Source: Gari tellinella
Taxonomy: Eukaryota > Mollusca > Bivalvia > Cardiida > Psammobiidae
Assembly (NCBI GenBank): GCA_922989275.2
Contig: OV277863.1
Span: 20,674,001 to 20,738,000, forward strand
Direction of reading: 5' to 3'
Length of the DNA stretch: 64,000 nucleotides
The first letter of the stretch is position 1. Each line of letters opens with the position of its first letter. This document shows, in pieces, positions 1 through 11,640 of the stretch. A model generated the notes under the pieces. That model was given only the letters and a program-made list of their open reading frames with translations. It was not told the origin of the DNA and ran no database searches. A program made the translations under genes and the position numbers.

Positions 1-311
1 ACAAAGTTCAAAGTTAAAATGTGGCTTAGGTCAAACATATCTGTATTTAAAGTTAAAACTTGGCTTTAGTCTCCTTTTAACTTTGAAATACAGATACATG
101 TTTATTTGATTTAAACGCAATAATGAAAGTCAACTGTAGAAATAAGGAAAAATTCATGTTAAGCTTCTTCGAGATATCAAATTTTGACTGTATATCATGA
201 CTGAGAAGAACTTTATGTCAGATTTGCTTGTCTAGGTTTTTAGAATCTGAATAAAATTTCAAAGTGCATGGATTATACTTATTTAGAGCTAGAACTATGA
301 AAGATTACTCT
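1..311. other. Unassigned sequence with a short inverted repeat
   Basis: No gene seen. Positions about 40-93 hold two facing copies of a 19-20 nt block (CTGTATTTAAAGTTAAAA and its imperfect complement), a small hairpin likely left from a transposon end. Confidence 0.4.
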
Positions 312-583
312 TACAGTGGAGAAGACATTATTCTTTCCCAATAAACGTGTTTATGCTAAAACTATTATTTCCATTTGCAAACAGTTTGGAGCCAGATCAG
401 ACGCAGGGTTACCCGGCGTCTGATCAGGCTCCAAACTGTTTGCCACTCAGATTGAAATAAATAGTCAGATTTGTTAAAAAAATATCATTTTCTGCATTAT
501 ACTGCAATAGTCAGAATAGTTGAAAAGTCTTTTTCTACATTTTATTGCTTTTGAATCAAACAAATAATGTTTTTTCCACTGTA
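312..583. mobile_element. MITE family F (TA target), copy 1
   Basis: The element starts TA-CAGTGGAGAAGACATT and ends TTTTTTCCACTG-TA, so the ends are inverted and flanked by TA, as in mariner/pogo-type elements. It has no coding capacity. The interior carries a near-perfect 67-bp palindrome (377-443) with outer arms GCAAACAGTTTGGAGCC, inner TGATCAG-type dyad and loop core GGGTTACCC. The same palindrome type occurs in families A and E, which have different termini. The class assignment is inferred from target duplication and terminal sequence. Confidence 0.75.
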
Positions 584-821
584 CACTACAGGGTTTAGCA
601 ATCATTCAATGAAGATGGATTGATATCGTTAACCATTTCTTGCATAGAATCCTTTGAGCATCTCTACCTAGCCTCAATACAAGTATCTCAAAGGAACATC
701 AAATGATGCTATTGAACAGAGGTGGCAACTGAAAGCAAGATAGAAATAAAGCAGAAAGATCATCAAGGAGCTTTTCTGCTTATTTTTCCATCTTGGTTTA
801 AGATGTAACCTGCCCTAAACA

Positions 822-2029
822 TACAGTGTTCCCTCTACAACAACACCCAATGGGAGACAAAGATTGTGTGTATTGTTCAGAGGGATTTGTTATACGGAGG
901 GAAAATCAAGACTTGGCTTACATTTGCAAACAGCTTGAATCCAGATTAGACAACGCTTTGTGCTGTGTCTGATCTAGATTCAAGCTGTTTGTCACTCTTC
1001 GTTATATTTCTTCTGTCAAAATGTCCACTTCTATGAAACTTTGAGAAACTAGAGCTATCACTAAAGGTGATTGATACCCCCACTCCAAACTGACCTGTCA
1101 CAAACAGCACAATGACATGTAGAAAGAATAATACATGCATATTAAGGAACTAAATTTCAAGTTGAAAAGGGGCATAATTCTGTCAAATTTTATGCAAGAG
1201 TTGTCACACTTGAAGAAAAGTCACACTATACAACACTTATAATGTGTACCATGTTTGAAGACAATATGAATAGTCTTCAAGAAAATGGCATGTTCCAAGA
1301 AAATGAAAAAAAATTCAAGTTAAAAAGGGGCATAATTCTGTCATTTGTTGGCAAGAGTTATGTAACTTCAAGTAGATTCTGCAAACATCACACTTATGAT
1401 GTATACCAAGTTTGAAGACAATGTCATAAATAGTTTTCAAGAAAATGACATGTCCAAAGAATAAATGCATATTAAGAAACAAAAAAATTTCAAGTTATAA
1501 AGGGGCATAATTCTGTCAAATTTTGTGCAAGAGTTGTCAAACTTAATGAAAAGTATCACAATACAACACTTATAATGTGTACTAAGTTTGAAGACAATAT
1601 CAAGAATAGTTTTCAAGAAAATGGCTTGTTCAAAGAAACAATTCTCAATTTAGAGACAAAAAATCAATTAAAAAAGGGGCATAATTCTGTCAAATTTGGT
1701 GCAAGAGTTATGAAACCTGTTAATGAGTGTCCCGAATTAACATTGATGATATATAACAAGTTTGAAGATGGTATCATAAACAGTTTTCAAGAAAAAGGCA
1801 AATGTCCCGGAAAAACTCGACGGAAGGACGGACGGACAACGTGATTCCTATATAGCCCCCCACCACCGGTGGTAAGGGGGCATAAAAACAGCAGACAACA
1901 ATTTTAAGCAGACGGTATTGCAGCAGTGAAAGTGATAGGCATAGTTGTATTGTTTGGGGAACAGCGGCAAATATTGTTGTATGGAGGGAATCATTGTTGG
2001 GAGACCAATTGTAGGGAGGGGGGACTGTA
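822..2029. mobile_element. MITE family E (TA target), copy 1, split by an insertion
   Basis: The left end reads TA-CAGTGTTCCCTCTACAAC and the right end GGAGGGGGGACTG-TA. A palindrome of the GCAAACAGCTTGAATCC type lies at 926-992. Family copies at 37896, 42836 and 59570 show that the stretch from about 1053 to 1886 is an insertion of a Helitron-like, internally repeated element. Positions 1895-1925 preserve the empty form of a TTAA site that is occupied in the copy at 59570. Confidence 0.7.
1053..1886 (+). mobile_element. Pearl/Helitron-like element with four internal tandem repeats
   Basis: The 5' end is AGAGCTATCACTAAAGGTGA. It contains about four direct repeats of roughly 165 bp, each with the phrase AGGGGCATAATTCTGTCAAA. 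A GGACGGACGGACAACGTG tract and a strong hairpin (GCCCCC ... GGGGGC with an ACCGGT core) follow at 1854-1880. Internal tandem repeats with a terminal hairpin are the architecture of the bivalve pearl elements and non-autonomous Helitrons. It sits inside the family E copy. The partial open frames here are repeat translations, not genes. Confidence 0.6.
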
Positions 2030-2435
2030 CTTGATTTGTACATTAGTATATGGAAGAGAAGGGTTAAACTAAGTTACTGATAAATGCATTATAAATAAGT
2101 TTTCTGCATTACTTATAAAATAAAATGTAAAGTACCAAGTTATAGTCTACTTTCAGCCCAAATGACCGTCGAGCAGACTGTACATTTACTTTCCTGATCA
2201 TTGAGCCATCTTGCCTACAATATTGAGCACTGATAACATATGGCAGGTAGGCAGCCGCAGTACTGGCTCAAACCCTTTGTGGGTACCCATTTTAACCCCT
2301 GGATGGAGGGGAGTAATTCCTGGTGCATACCTTGCTCAAGAACTTCCCTGGCCCAATGTGGTTCTGCGGCATGCCAGCTTGGTCAACTGAGAGAAAAGAA
2401 TAGGGACCACTGCCAAAGCCTGGTATGATACAGTA

Positions 2436-2639
2436 TTAACCCTTAGCCCGCCAAATAAATTGTCGCCTGCTATATTTCTCGTCTGCTTCAAGTTTCAAAG
2501 TTGCTTAAAATTGCTGAAAATGTTGTCCGAGTGTCAAACAGCTTGGATCCGGCTGAGACGCCGAGTTACTCGGCGTCTCATCCGGATCCAAGCTGTTTGC
2601 ATATGGAGCTATAGTCGTGAGTGCCAGGCTAAGGGTTAA
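2436..2639. mobile_element. MITE family A (TTAA target), copy 1
   Basis: TTAA-CCCTTAGCC at the left and GGCTAAGGG-TTAA at the right give a precise 204-bp element with TTAA duplication, the piggyBac-type signature. The central palindrome (about 2535-2601) has arms CAAACAGCTTGGATCCGG and a GAG-TTA-CTC core. Both arms read GGCTGAGACG and its near complement, rather than the usual CTGATCAGACG, so the two arms changed together. Confidence 0.8.
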
Positions 2640-3296
2640 GGCTGCCAAAAGGTATAACAGTTCTAGTGATTCAATTGATGGATAAATCCATCATAAAATT
2701 ATGTATTTGTATGTCAATTCAAGTATTGAAAAAGGTTAAAATCCAGAATATCTGTAAATCTGATATTCTGGTCAGGGTTCAAATTTCTAGATCAATAACT
2801 CATATTTTTAGATTGTAAATGAGGCGTTGTACTCCTCCTAAACAACTGACCAGATTTCAAAATAATTTCATAGAAGTGTTCGCTCTGCAAAAATTAGTAT
2901 AGTCTTACTGATTCCTTGAACAAGATGGACACCAGAGCTAAAGAGCTAAAAATGGGGGAAAAAAGCAACATCATTTCCTCCTAAGACAGTGGTCTAAATT
3001 CAAAATAATTTCACAGAAGTGTTTGTCTTATGGTATTCTTCGAATGTGTCCGTTCCGCTCTGCTGAACAACGTGGCTGCCAGAACTATAAATACCGGTAG
3101 AGAAAAAACTTTATAAACTACAATTCCTCCTATAAAGCCAGTTTTCCAAGTTCAATATTATTTCACAGAAATATTTGTCTTGTGTTACTTTTGAGAGTTA
3201 ATGGGCACGTTCCACTTCATTGAACAACATGGCCACCAGAGCTAAAAATAGAACATGCTTTAAACGACATTTCCTCCAAAGTCAAATGTTCAAACT
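2640..3296. repeat. Intergenic stretch with three degenerate ~145-bp repeats
   Basis: From about 2835 to 3290, three diverged units each contain a TTCAAAATAATTTCA-like phrase followed by AGAAGTGTT and TCTG. The phrases begin near 2858, 2998 and 3150. This resembles the interior of the Helitron-like elements elsewhere in the window. The ends are not clear and no gene is seen. Confidence 0.4.
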
Positions 3297-3526
3297 TATA
3301 AAGCATTTGAGTTGAGTCCGAAACTTTTGATTGGTCAGATTGTCCTCAGGCCCAACTCCTACACTTTATAATATCTGGCTCTAAACTGTTTGCAATCAAT
3401 GCAAGGATTTTTGAGCATGAGCATGCTTATCGGAAAAGAACAATAACGTTACTTTAATCATTCTATTGTTTAATTTTTATGGATTGCGTGGAAAGTTTTG
3501 ATATGGATTTAATTATTTACCCTTTC

Positions 3527-3845
3527 CCTCACAGATTTAATCAGTTTACCCATAGCCTGTTTAGATAGGCGGCCACTTAAAGAAAGTAAAGCAGAATGTG
3601 CCTTGAGGTGCATTCTGCTTTACTTAAAGCCTGCTTTGAGCTACTATCTCATGAATATATACCATAAATAGTTTCTATATCCTAGCAGATTATCTGCTAG
3701 GATATAGAAAATATTTATGGTACATATTCACAACTGTATAAAGTAGGAATAAAGTAGGAATATGTTCTTCTGTGAAGGAATAAATTAAGAGGTGTAAAAA
3801 GACATATTTATGGTGTAATGGATTAAGCAACCGCATCAAGTAAAT
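3527..3845. mobile_element. MITE family C relic with two palindromes
   Basis: One palindrome (about 3572-3640) has the family C core TAAAGCAGAATG facing CATTCTGCTTTA. A second, about 3648-3730, is an extended inverted repeat centred on GCAGATTATCTGC, with arms of roughly 38 bp. The terminal TTAA sites have decayed. No coding sequence. Confidence 0.55.
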
Positions 3846-4032
3846 AAGTTTGAAAACCTTTCAGTGTAGCACGAACAGTATTAGACAGTAAATAATTGTT
3901 ACATTATTTGTTACTATAACCATTAAAGAATGGATTGTTTTAAGGTATTTGAAAGGAAAGTGGTTACTTAGAGCATGATGCTCTGAGCTATCACGTTTAG
4001 CTCTGTAGAAATTGTCTTTGGAAGTTTCACTA

Positions 4033-4256
4033 TAACCCATTTCTCTTTAGCCTGTTTTGCAGACAGGTGGCCACTTAAAGCAGGTTGAAAGTAAAGTAGA
4101 ATTCACTTTTTCAGCCTGCTTTGAGCTACCATCTGCAGGAATTTAGAAGATATTTCTTATGACATATATTCATGACTTTATGAATTGGAGCTATTTTCTT
4201 CAATGAAGGAATAAATTAAAGGTGCAAAAATGTGTATCTATGGAGTAAAGGGTTAA
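4033..4256. mobile_element. MITE family C relic
   Basis: It contains CTTAAAGCAGGTTGAAAGTA facing TTTCAGCCTGCTTTGAG and a right end GTAAAGGGTTAA like the intact C copies. The left end (AACCCATTTCTC) is mutated. The palindrome loop has been shortened. Confidence 0.5.
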
Positions 4257-4296
4257 GGAAGTTGTCACTTAAAGTATAACTGAATTTGCTGTTATC

Positions 4297-4549
4297 TTAA
4301 CTCTTTCAACACTAAGTATTTCTTGTGGGTTTTTAGGTTCCTTTGTGGATATTTTTAGTTACCAAAACATGACCCAGTCTACTTGGAATTCTGGGTACCG
4401 GTAGTTTAATAAGTACTAGTCCAAATTAGAAAACGGTGCATACCCTGATCAGAGGGCTCTTATAGGAGCCCTTTGATCAGGGTCTACACTGTTTGCAAAT
4501 GTAATGAGTATTGTTCTTTGAAACAGGTCCATGGTGTTGAAAGAGTTAA
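4297..4549. mobile_element. MITE family B (TTAA target), copy 1
   Basis: The ends are TTAA-CTCTTTCAACAC and GTGTTGAAAGAG-TTAA, giving a 12-bp perfect terminal inverted repeat with TTAA on both sides. The palindrome (about 4430-4498) has CCCTGATCAGAGGGCTC facing GAGCCCTTTGATCAGGG. Confidence 0.8.
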
Positions 4550-4939
4550 CATAAACGTATTATATAGTATTACTTTAAGTTATAAGATTTAAGATCTTCT
4601 TGGACACATTGTGATAGCAGTATCAAATAAATTTAACAATCTGTTTCTCTGTTTTATTGATATGTTTGTCATATTCCAAGATACCCTCCCTAGAGACCTT
4701 CCTACCTTGCCACGGTTCTGGGGCTTATAACTGTCAAAAGGGATGTCTGAGATTATCTCTCTGCCAAGAACTAAAAGGAAGGCAAGTCGGTGGTTTAGAT
4801 CCCATATGCTACTTTGCAGCCAATGAGATTAGCTGAAATCATCTCATCATCATCTCATTTCATCATTCATCCATGTTATATGACTTAATTTGTGTCACCA
4901 TGCTGTAAAACCCAACTCAGCTATCCAAGATATGCTAAC

Positions 4940-5200
4940 TTTAAGGACAAGTATAGTTAGTATACACATGTATTAGAACAATGACGAATGTACCTGTAAA
5001 AAGTACACCTGTTATATGCACAGATCAGAGGGCTCCTACGGGAGCCCTTTCATCAGGGTCTGCAGTATTTTTCATTTTGAAATAGAGATATATTGTAACA
5101 ACCCTAAATAGTCAAAAATAGACTGAAATTGAAAACTAGGCTTGTCCATTTGACCGTTGGTCTGAATCCAGACTGTTTCCAACTGTATTAAAACAAACAT
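4940..5200. mobile_element. MITE family B relic
   Basis: The palindrome GATCAGAGGGCTCC / GGAGCCCTTTCATCAGGG lies at about 5020-5062. The flanks match the family B interior (GTACACCTGT, TAGGCTTGTCCATTTGA), but the TTAA ends are not recognisable. Confidence 0.5.
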
Positions 5201-5287
5201 TTCCAATTCAACTCTAGTTACTAGTTGTTCTTAATTTTTTAAAGTGTACATAAAAAAATACAGCAAGAACTAACTTTGACTGATTTT

Positions 5288-5499
5288 ATAATGGAGAACA
5301 TATTATTCCTTCCCATTTGCAGTGCAATAAAATATAGAAATTGACAGTGTTTTGAAAATGTAGAGGATTAGTTCAATATAAATAGCAAACACTTGCCCTG
5401 TTGCCTGGCACCAGACCTCGCTCCAAACTGTATGCAATGGGTTTTAGCATAAATATGTTTATCAGGAAAGAATGACATTTTCCCACTGAACTCCCTTTT
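5288..5499. mobile_element. MITE family F relic
   Basis: The left end is TAATGGAGAACATATTATTC and the right end is GAAAGAATGACATTTTCCCA followed by CTG, which match family F. The central palindrome has lost much of one arm (CTCGCTCCAAACTGTATGC remains). Confidence 0.5.
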
Positions 5500-5510
5500 T
5501 AGCTCACCTC

Positions 5511-7680
5511 CTAAGCCAAAGGCTCAGGATGAGCTATTGTCACCGCTCGATGTCCGTCTGCCGTAGTCTGTCCACATTTTTAGCTCAGGGTGAGCTTTTG
5601 CAATCCTTGAATGTCCGGCGTCCGTTGTTCGTCGTCCGTCGTCAACAATTTTAGTGTTTATACTCTAGAGGTCACAATTTTAATCCAAACTTTCTGTAAC
5701 TTGCTCAGATTGTATATTTTCATAAGAGTTTGGATGAGTTCGATTATGGTTGAAATCTGACCAATAGATCAAGAGTTATGAACCTTTGAATTGCTGAAAA
5801 TGCCATATTTAACAGTGTTTCACTCTAGAGCCAACACTTTTTATCCAAACTTTCTGTAACTTGCTCAGATTGTATATTACCATAAGAGTTTGAATGAGTT
5901 TGATTATGATTGAAATCAGACTAAAAGTTCAAGAGTTATCTACCTTTGAACTGCTGAAAATGCCATATTTAACAGTGTTTACCCTCTAGAGGCCACAATT
6001 TTTATCCAATCTATGTCAAACGTGCTCAGATGCAATATGACTATAGGAGTTCAGATGAGATTGATTATGATTGAAATCAGACGCATAGGTCGAGAGTTAT
6101 CTACCTTTGAATTGCTGAAAATGCCTTATTTAAGGGTGTTTACACTCTATAGGCCACAGTTTTTACACAATCTTTCTCAAACTTGCTCATATTGTATATG
6201 ACCTCAAGAGTTCAAATGAGTTTGATTATAGTTGTAATCAGACGCATAGGTCAAGAGTTATCTACCTTTGAATTGCTGAAAATGCCATATTTAACAGTGT
6301 TTCTACTCTAGACGCCATAATTTTTATCCAGTCTTTTACAAACTTGCTCAGATTGTATATTACCATAAGAGTTGCAATAAGTGTGATTATGGTTGAAATC
6401 AAACTAATAGGTCAAAAGTTATCTGCCCTTAAATAGCTGAAAATGCCATATCTAACAGGGTTTACTCTCTTGCAACTACAGTTTTCATTGAATTTTGATT
6501 ATACTTGCACACAAAGTATACAGCTATAAGTTCTCAAAGGAGTGCAATTAATTATTGTTGAAATCTTATTGTTGTGGCAATAGTTATCTGCCCTTGATAT
6601 ACTTTGAAATGCTAGAAAAGGCTTCATTTCAGTTTAGTTTAGGTTCTAGTTATCTGCCCTTGATATACTCTACTATACTAGAATTATGAGGTTGTATTCC
6701 AAAACTGTTTACATGCTATACTACAAATTTGAATGGATTTAGATTAAAACGAGAGAAACAGAAAGGTAAAGCTATCAGGCTTCAGTACAAGAGGTGAGCG
6801 ATATCAGGGCCTTCAGGCCCTCTTGTCAAACATCTCCTCAGAAACCGCTGACCCGATTTCAACCAAACTTTGTCAGAAGCATCAGTGACAAGGGGGAACG
6901 AAATCTTGTTCAAAGTTTTTGGCTAGAGTTATTCCCCTTCTTGTGGGACCAGATTTTCTAACATGAGCGTATAGACAACTTTAATGCATCAGAAAATCTT
7001 TAAAAATCTTCTTCTCTGAAACTGAAAGGCCCAGACATTTGATATTTGGTATGTATATGACCTAATGGTCTTCTACCAAGATTGTTCAAATTATGACCCC
7101 GGGGCAAAAAATGGCCCCGCCCTGGGGCTGATCAGTTTTTCTTAGGAAAACCTTTAAAAATCTTCTTCTCTAGAGGCCACAATTTGTATCCAGTCTTTAC
7201 AAACTTGCTCAGATTGTGTATGACTATAAGAGTTCGAATAATGTCGATTATGGTTGAAATTGGACCAATATGTCAAGAGTTATCTGCCCTTGAATTACTG
7301 AAAATGTCATATCTAACAGCTTATAGACTCTTGCAGCTAGTTTTCAATGGATTTTGATTATACTTGCACACAAAGTATATAGCTATAAGTTCTCGAAGGA
7401 GTGCAATTATTGTTGAAATCTAATCATTGTGGCAATAGTTATCTGCCCTTGATATACTTTGAAATGCTAGAAAAGGCTTCATTTCAGTTTTGTTTAGGCT
7501 CTAGTTATCTGCCATTGATGTTTTCTACTATACTAGAATTATGAGATTGTATTCCAAAATTATTTACATGCTATACTACAAATTTGAATGGAGATTAAAA
7601 CGGGTGAAACTCAAAGGTAAAGCTATCAGGCTTCATTACAACAGGTGAGCAATGTCAGGGCCTCCAATGTCCTCTTGTTT
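5511..7680 (+). mobile_element. Helitron/Helentron-like element, interrupted by a second copy
   Basis: The 5' end, after a T run, is AGCTCACCTCCTAAGCC. The 3' end (about 7640-7680) is ACAGGTGAGC, then GGGCCTCCAATGTCCTCTTG and TTT. AGCTCACC and GGTGAGC are subterminal inverted repeats. After GTCCACATTT (5571-5580) the sequence is interrupted by another element and resumes with CAAACATCTCCTCAGAAACC at 6827. No protein is encoded. Class is inferred from the end structure and lack of target duplication. Confidence 0.5.
5582..6826 (+). mobile_element. Nested Helitron-like element with five ~165-bp direct repeats
   Basis: It begins AGCTCAGGGTGAGC after five Ts and ends at GAGGTGAGCGATATCAGGGC, CTTCAGGCCCTCTTGT. 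The GGGCCT-TC-AGGCCC hairpin precedes CTCTTGT. The interior has about five 165-bp units, each with ACTTGCTCAGATTGTATAT and GAATTGCTGAAAATGCC-like phrases (near 5700, 5865, 6020, 6185, 6345). No gene. Confidence 0.55.
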
Positions 7681-7686
7681 ATTATA

Positions 7687-7844
7687 GGAATAAACAACAT
7701 CTTTTTGCCGTTCATGACGGTATGAATACATTAGCTTCGCATGGGGTAAGTTTCGTAAACGCCCGAAGGGCGTTAACGATAAACTTACCCCCGAAGCTAA
7801 TGTATTCATACCGTCGTGAGCGGCAGAAAGATGTTGTTTATTCC
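7687..7844. mobile_element. 158-bp foldback element with TTATA target duplication
   Basis: The whole element is one inverted repeat. The arms start GGAATAAACAACATCTTT and end AAAGATGTTGTTTATTCC, and the centre reads GTAAACGCCC-GAA-GGGCGTTAACG, so arms of about 77 bp meet at a 3-nt loop. It is flanked by TTATA on both sides (7682-7686 and 7845-7849), a candidate 5-bp target duplication. An open frame across it is only the palindrome read through. Confidence 0.75.
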
Positions 7845-7849
7845 TTATA

Positions 7850-9974
7850 TTTATATTTCTATATTCTGTCTTGTCCATTTAATGTGTAGTTTGACCAGAT
7901 TTGTTTTCATGTATGTGAACATATCATATACCGGCCAAATAGGTTTGATAGATGTAATATCGATCTAATAGCCATTCCAATTTCTAAATATGGTGTGAAA
8001 AGTAGTCCTAACTACATGTACTGTATTTGCATTATAAATTCAGGGTTTACCCAGTAAACTTTCTTGCTGTGCTTTAAGAACGCTCGTAAGAAACTAAAAC
8101 AAAAATTTCAATCTGAATATCCATTATCAAAGCATATTTTAAACAATTAGGCGGCGCTTGTTTTTATACATGCTTTACACATAGCAACGCGAATAACAAC
8201 GCTGAAATGCGACTACAAAGCGTGTACATACACCGCTATCCGTGGCATATGTTAATTAGAACACTTTCGGCCGAAACACATAGGCTAGTTTAAATATGTC
8301 ATATCGGAACATTACTTCCCAATTTAGTAAGTGTGAATGCATTATTTTGCTTTTATGTTCGAGCGACTTTCCTATGTAATTCTGGTGAACAAATTGTTTG
8401 AAATTGTCAATTTCAAACCGTAGCTAGAAGACAACTTGTCTAATCTATAAATAGAACACCACTCACTCGGATTTTCACAAAGGGAGACAAAGCATACAGC
8501 TTTAATGACGGAGCGTAATATGATAATCTCCCTTAAAAACAGCAATTTTTTTTTATCGCAATTTGATTTTAATTGAACTGTCTGCGACTTTAAATAGGGG
8601 TTTCGAGATACCCAAACGGATAATCTAAAAGTAGATCCTAACTTGGTCGGTATCTCTCCGCCGTATGGAAGATTTTTAAAACTAGTTAGAACTTGATCTG
8701 AAGTGATGGTTCACTGAAAATTGAACCTCACGTTTTCCTTAGAGTTATACAGACTGCATGTAAATATTTAAAGTAACTGTGCCAAAGCTGCTTAAAATCA
8801 GATCAACAAAAGCTGAGATATTTCATGTCAAAACGATTGGGCGGTGTACTGGGGATAGTAATTGACTACTTGGGATAGATTTCCCAAAACAATCAGTGTA
8901 CTGGGGATCGTGGAAAATAAAGGATGAAACTAGGGCCATTTTTGAGGAGTAGAAGTACGCAATAATAGTGTGCATGTGTAACAATACACACATCTTTGCA
9001 GTCTGTATGCTTGTCACATACATGTATTGTATATACTTTATCCTATGTTACGCGGTGAAGCAGTGTTTTAGTAGTTCGATACACTTTATTTGGCCGTCTC
9101 GGGACATTAATTGAAGGCAGACAGCTATTGATTATAAACAGTAAATATTATCCATTTAATTAACCACCGAATCGGTGCTTTTGTGGGCTCTCAAGGATGA
9201 TCGCCAAGAAAAGGAATGTCCTCACTTATCACAAACGTATCTCTGTCAGTGTGATCCATGTTTACATCTGTTCACCTACGTTGAGAGGGAATCTTTCGGC
9301 GTGAATTGTTTCATTGTAACTGAAATTGGAAATCAATACAGTACTTACTCTGGGGTTTTAATGATGAGTGACCCCTGAAATCATCTTTGCAATCTATGAA
9401 CACTAATTTTGGGTGCCTCGTACAATGGAAACGAAACTGTTGTTTGATTGTACCCTTTACCGCATAGTGGAAAGTTCTGTTTGAAAGTGTTTGCATGTAT
9501 CCTTCCATGCAGACGAAAATCATACCTAGATTTGAATAAGAATTCATTTCCATATTGATCACAACAGGAACGTATAAAGATACGTTCCTGGTCACAAATA
9601 AGTTTTGACTGAGTACGGGCGGAGCTTCACCACTTGGTTGCTTGTTGCTGGTTGTCATTCTATATGAATCTTAAAGATATGTCCTCAGTCAATTGATGGA
9701 CCCCCCCCCATTGTTCTCGATAGGCGTGAAAAAGAATGAAGCATAAGCTGCCAGCGGGTATACCAATCTCAGTTTACCTGGTGAGGCCCAGATAAACTCA
9801 TGCTCTAGAGGCTTTTCAATGGTTATTTCTAACCAAACTATCAAATATAAAGGTCGGGTCTCACATGAGATGCTTCAATGGTTCTTTGCTACCGACATGT
9901 GCACAAGACCCATGCTTTTTGCACGGAAATTGTCTGGCAAGGCGTTATGACCGAAAGGTTGTCAGGAAATGTCT
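7850..9974. other. Unassigned, comparatively repeat-poor DNA
   Basis: No family described here was recognised. A good TATA-box-like CTATAAATAG lies at about 8445-8454 with no supported gene downstream. A 10-bp hairpin arm pair (AGGAACGTAT / ATACGTTCCT) lies near 9566-9591. A frame on the minus strand (9311-9658) has no recognisable domain. This is one of the few stretches where an exon could hide. Confidence 0.3.
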
Positions 9975-10191
9975 TTAACCCTTTCGTGATCAAATTATTC
10001 GGAAGGTTTTTACCTCTTCATCGCCATATTGTCGACTGCTTCAATGTTGGTGTTAGCAAGATCGTTTCAAAGTAAGATTCAATGTAGTTTGACTTAAAAC
10101 ATATTGATACGAGTGTCAAACAGCTTGAATCCTGATCAGACGCAGCGTTTGCAAACGCGCTTTTAGGCGTCATTGAGAGTGAAAGGGTTAA
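9975..10191. mobile_element. MITE family A, copy with a lost palindrome arm
   Basis: TTAA-CCCTTTCGTGATC at the left and GAGAGTGAAAGGG-TTAA at the right match the family A copies at 19637 and 59782. The left palindrome arm is present (CAAACAGCTTGAATCCTGAT, then CAGACGCAGCG), but the right arm is gone: GCG joins directly to TTTGCAAACGCGC. Confidence 0.75.
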
Positions 10192-10424
10192 GGTGATGTT
10201 AGAAAATTGGTGTAATTTAAAGCAGATTTTGCATACCGATATGTTGATTCTTTTTTTTTTAATAATGTGTTTAAACAGCGAAATAATGACACAGAAGCGA
10301 CTGTGGTCAGTGGTCAAACCCGGGCCTTTTCGGTCTTCAAGGCAAAACTATTTACCCCGGTATGTTCCTGGCGTCAGTGTGGTCACATACAGACTAAATA
10401 TCTTGTAATTCATGGTAACTTTAT

Positions 10425-10595
10425 TCTTATGTGTCACAGTGTGTATGTTTATCATGACTTGTACGACCTCGCAGTACAATCACGCTTTTATGGCGACGTG
10501 GTAGAGTGCATGACTGCGAACCTGGCGACCTGAGTTTGATCCCAAGTCGGAGCGGGTGTTTCTTTATAAGAACACCTGGCTATATGTACCATAGC
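10425..10595 (+). repeat. tRNA-related SINE-like sequence, copy 1
   Basis: It contains a box-A-like GTGGTAGAGTGC and a box-B-like GAGTTTGATCCC about 40 bp apart, followed by a hairpin GGTGTTTCTT / AAGAACACC. A diverged copy at 14025-14220 shares the leader (GTTTATCATGACTTGTAC) and the tail hairpin. Two copies plus pol III-like boxes suggest a tRNA-derived SINE; no poly(A) or defined tail is seen. Confidence 0.45.
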
Positions 10596-10641
10596 TGGGT
10601 GGGTTCAAAAGTCTAAGGAACCCGGTTGTTACCAGTTTATT

Positions 10642-11640
10642 AGCTCACCTGAGCAAAAGGCTCAAGGTGAGCTATTGGGATGGCTCTGTGTCCGGCGTCC
10701 GTCGTCGTCCGTCGTTTTAGCTCCTGTGACCTAGATATGCAACAGACCGGAACTATTTGAAGAAAATACGTAAAGGATATTTAGAAGTGTCACCATACCA
10801 AATATGAAACTAATATATGCAAGGACCAGAGCTTAGATATTTGGCACATAGCATAATCTACAGGTCCTCTATCAAGTTTGTTTAAATTATGCCCCTGTGG
10901 TCAAAATTGGACCCGCCCCGGGGGTCACAGTTTTACATAGAGTTATATAGTGAAATTTTCAAACGTCTTCTTCTCTGACACTAATATGGCCAGAGCTTTG
11001 ATATTTGGCATGGTGACACTTCTAGATGTCCTATACCAATATTGTTCAAAAGGTTCTGGTCTGTTGCATATCTAGGTCACAGGAGCTAAAAATAAAAAAA
11101 AAATTCAATGAAAACTTAAAAAATCTTCTTGTCTGAAAGTACAAGGGCCAGAGCATAGGCATTCGGCCCGTAGGCTATGACACTACCCCCAGCTGCTACC
11201 CACCCCCCCTCCACCACCACCAAACGTGGATAAAATACCCTAAAATATATCCATACATTCAAAGAACATTTCCTGAAGTTTCATGAAATTTAAAAAAACA
11301 AACATTTATAAGTAAAATAGAGCTTTGATATTCGGCATGGTGACACTTCTAGATGTCCTTTCCCTTTTTTGTTCAAATGGTTCCTGTTTGTTGCATATGT
11401 AGGTCACAGGAGCGTAAAATATATTTTTTCAATGGAAACTTAAAAAAATCTTCTTGTCTAAAACCCTAGTACCCTGATCTGAGATATTTGGCACATAGCA
11501 TCATCTACAGGTCCTCTATCAAGATTGTTCAAATTATGCCCCTCGGGTAAAAAATGACCCCGTGCTGGACATAAATCATTTTCTCCATTTTGTCAGTTAT
11601 TCTCAGGTGAGCGAAATATGCCCAATGAGGCTCTTGTGTT
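10642..11640 (+). mobile_element. Helitron/Helentron-like element
   Basis: After a T-rich flank it starts AGCTCACCTGAGC, with AAGGCTCAAGGTGAGCTATT close behind. It ends CAGGTGAGCGAAATATGCCC, AATGAGG, CTCTTGTG. The CGTCC/GTCGTC tract near 10695-10715 is typical of this group. It carries an inserted half of a C-rich TIR element (about 11155-11325). No protein-coding capacity. Confidence 0.55.
11155..11325 (+). mobile_element. Half copy of a C-rich TIR element
   Basis: It begins AGGCATTCGGCCCGTAGG, CTATGACACTACCCCCAGCT and runs into ACATTCAAAGAACATTTCC, matching the left half of the element at 28847-29262. The right TIR is absent here. Confidence 0.5.

Noticed and set aside
1575..2043. Overlapping frames on both strands
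   Set aside because: They are translations of the 165-bp repeats and the family E MITE end.
5582..6826. Regularly spaced direct repeats suggesting a CRISPR array
   Set aside because: Units are ~165 bp, diverged along their whole length and bounded by transposon ends; the genome is eukaryotic.
8445..8454. TATA box at CTATAAATAG as a gene promoter
   Set aside because: No exon or start codon with coding support follows; kept only as a note in the unassigned region.
9311..9658. Minus-strand 115-residue frame
   Set aside because: No domain, no homologue recognised, no clear splice or promoter context; length is within chance for AT-rich DNA of this size.
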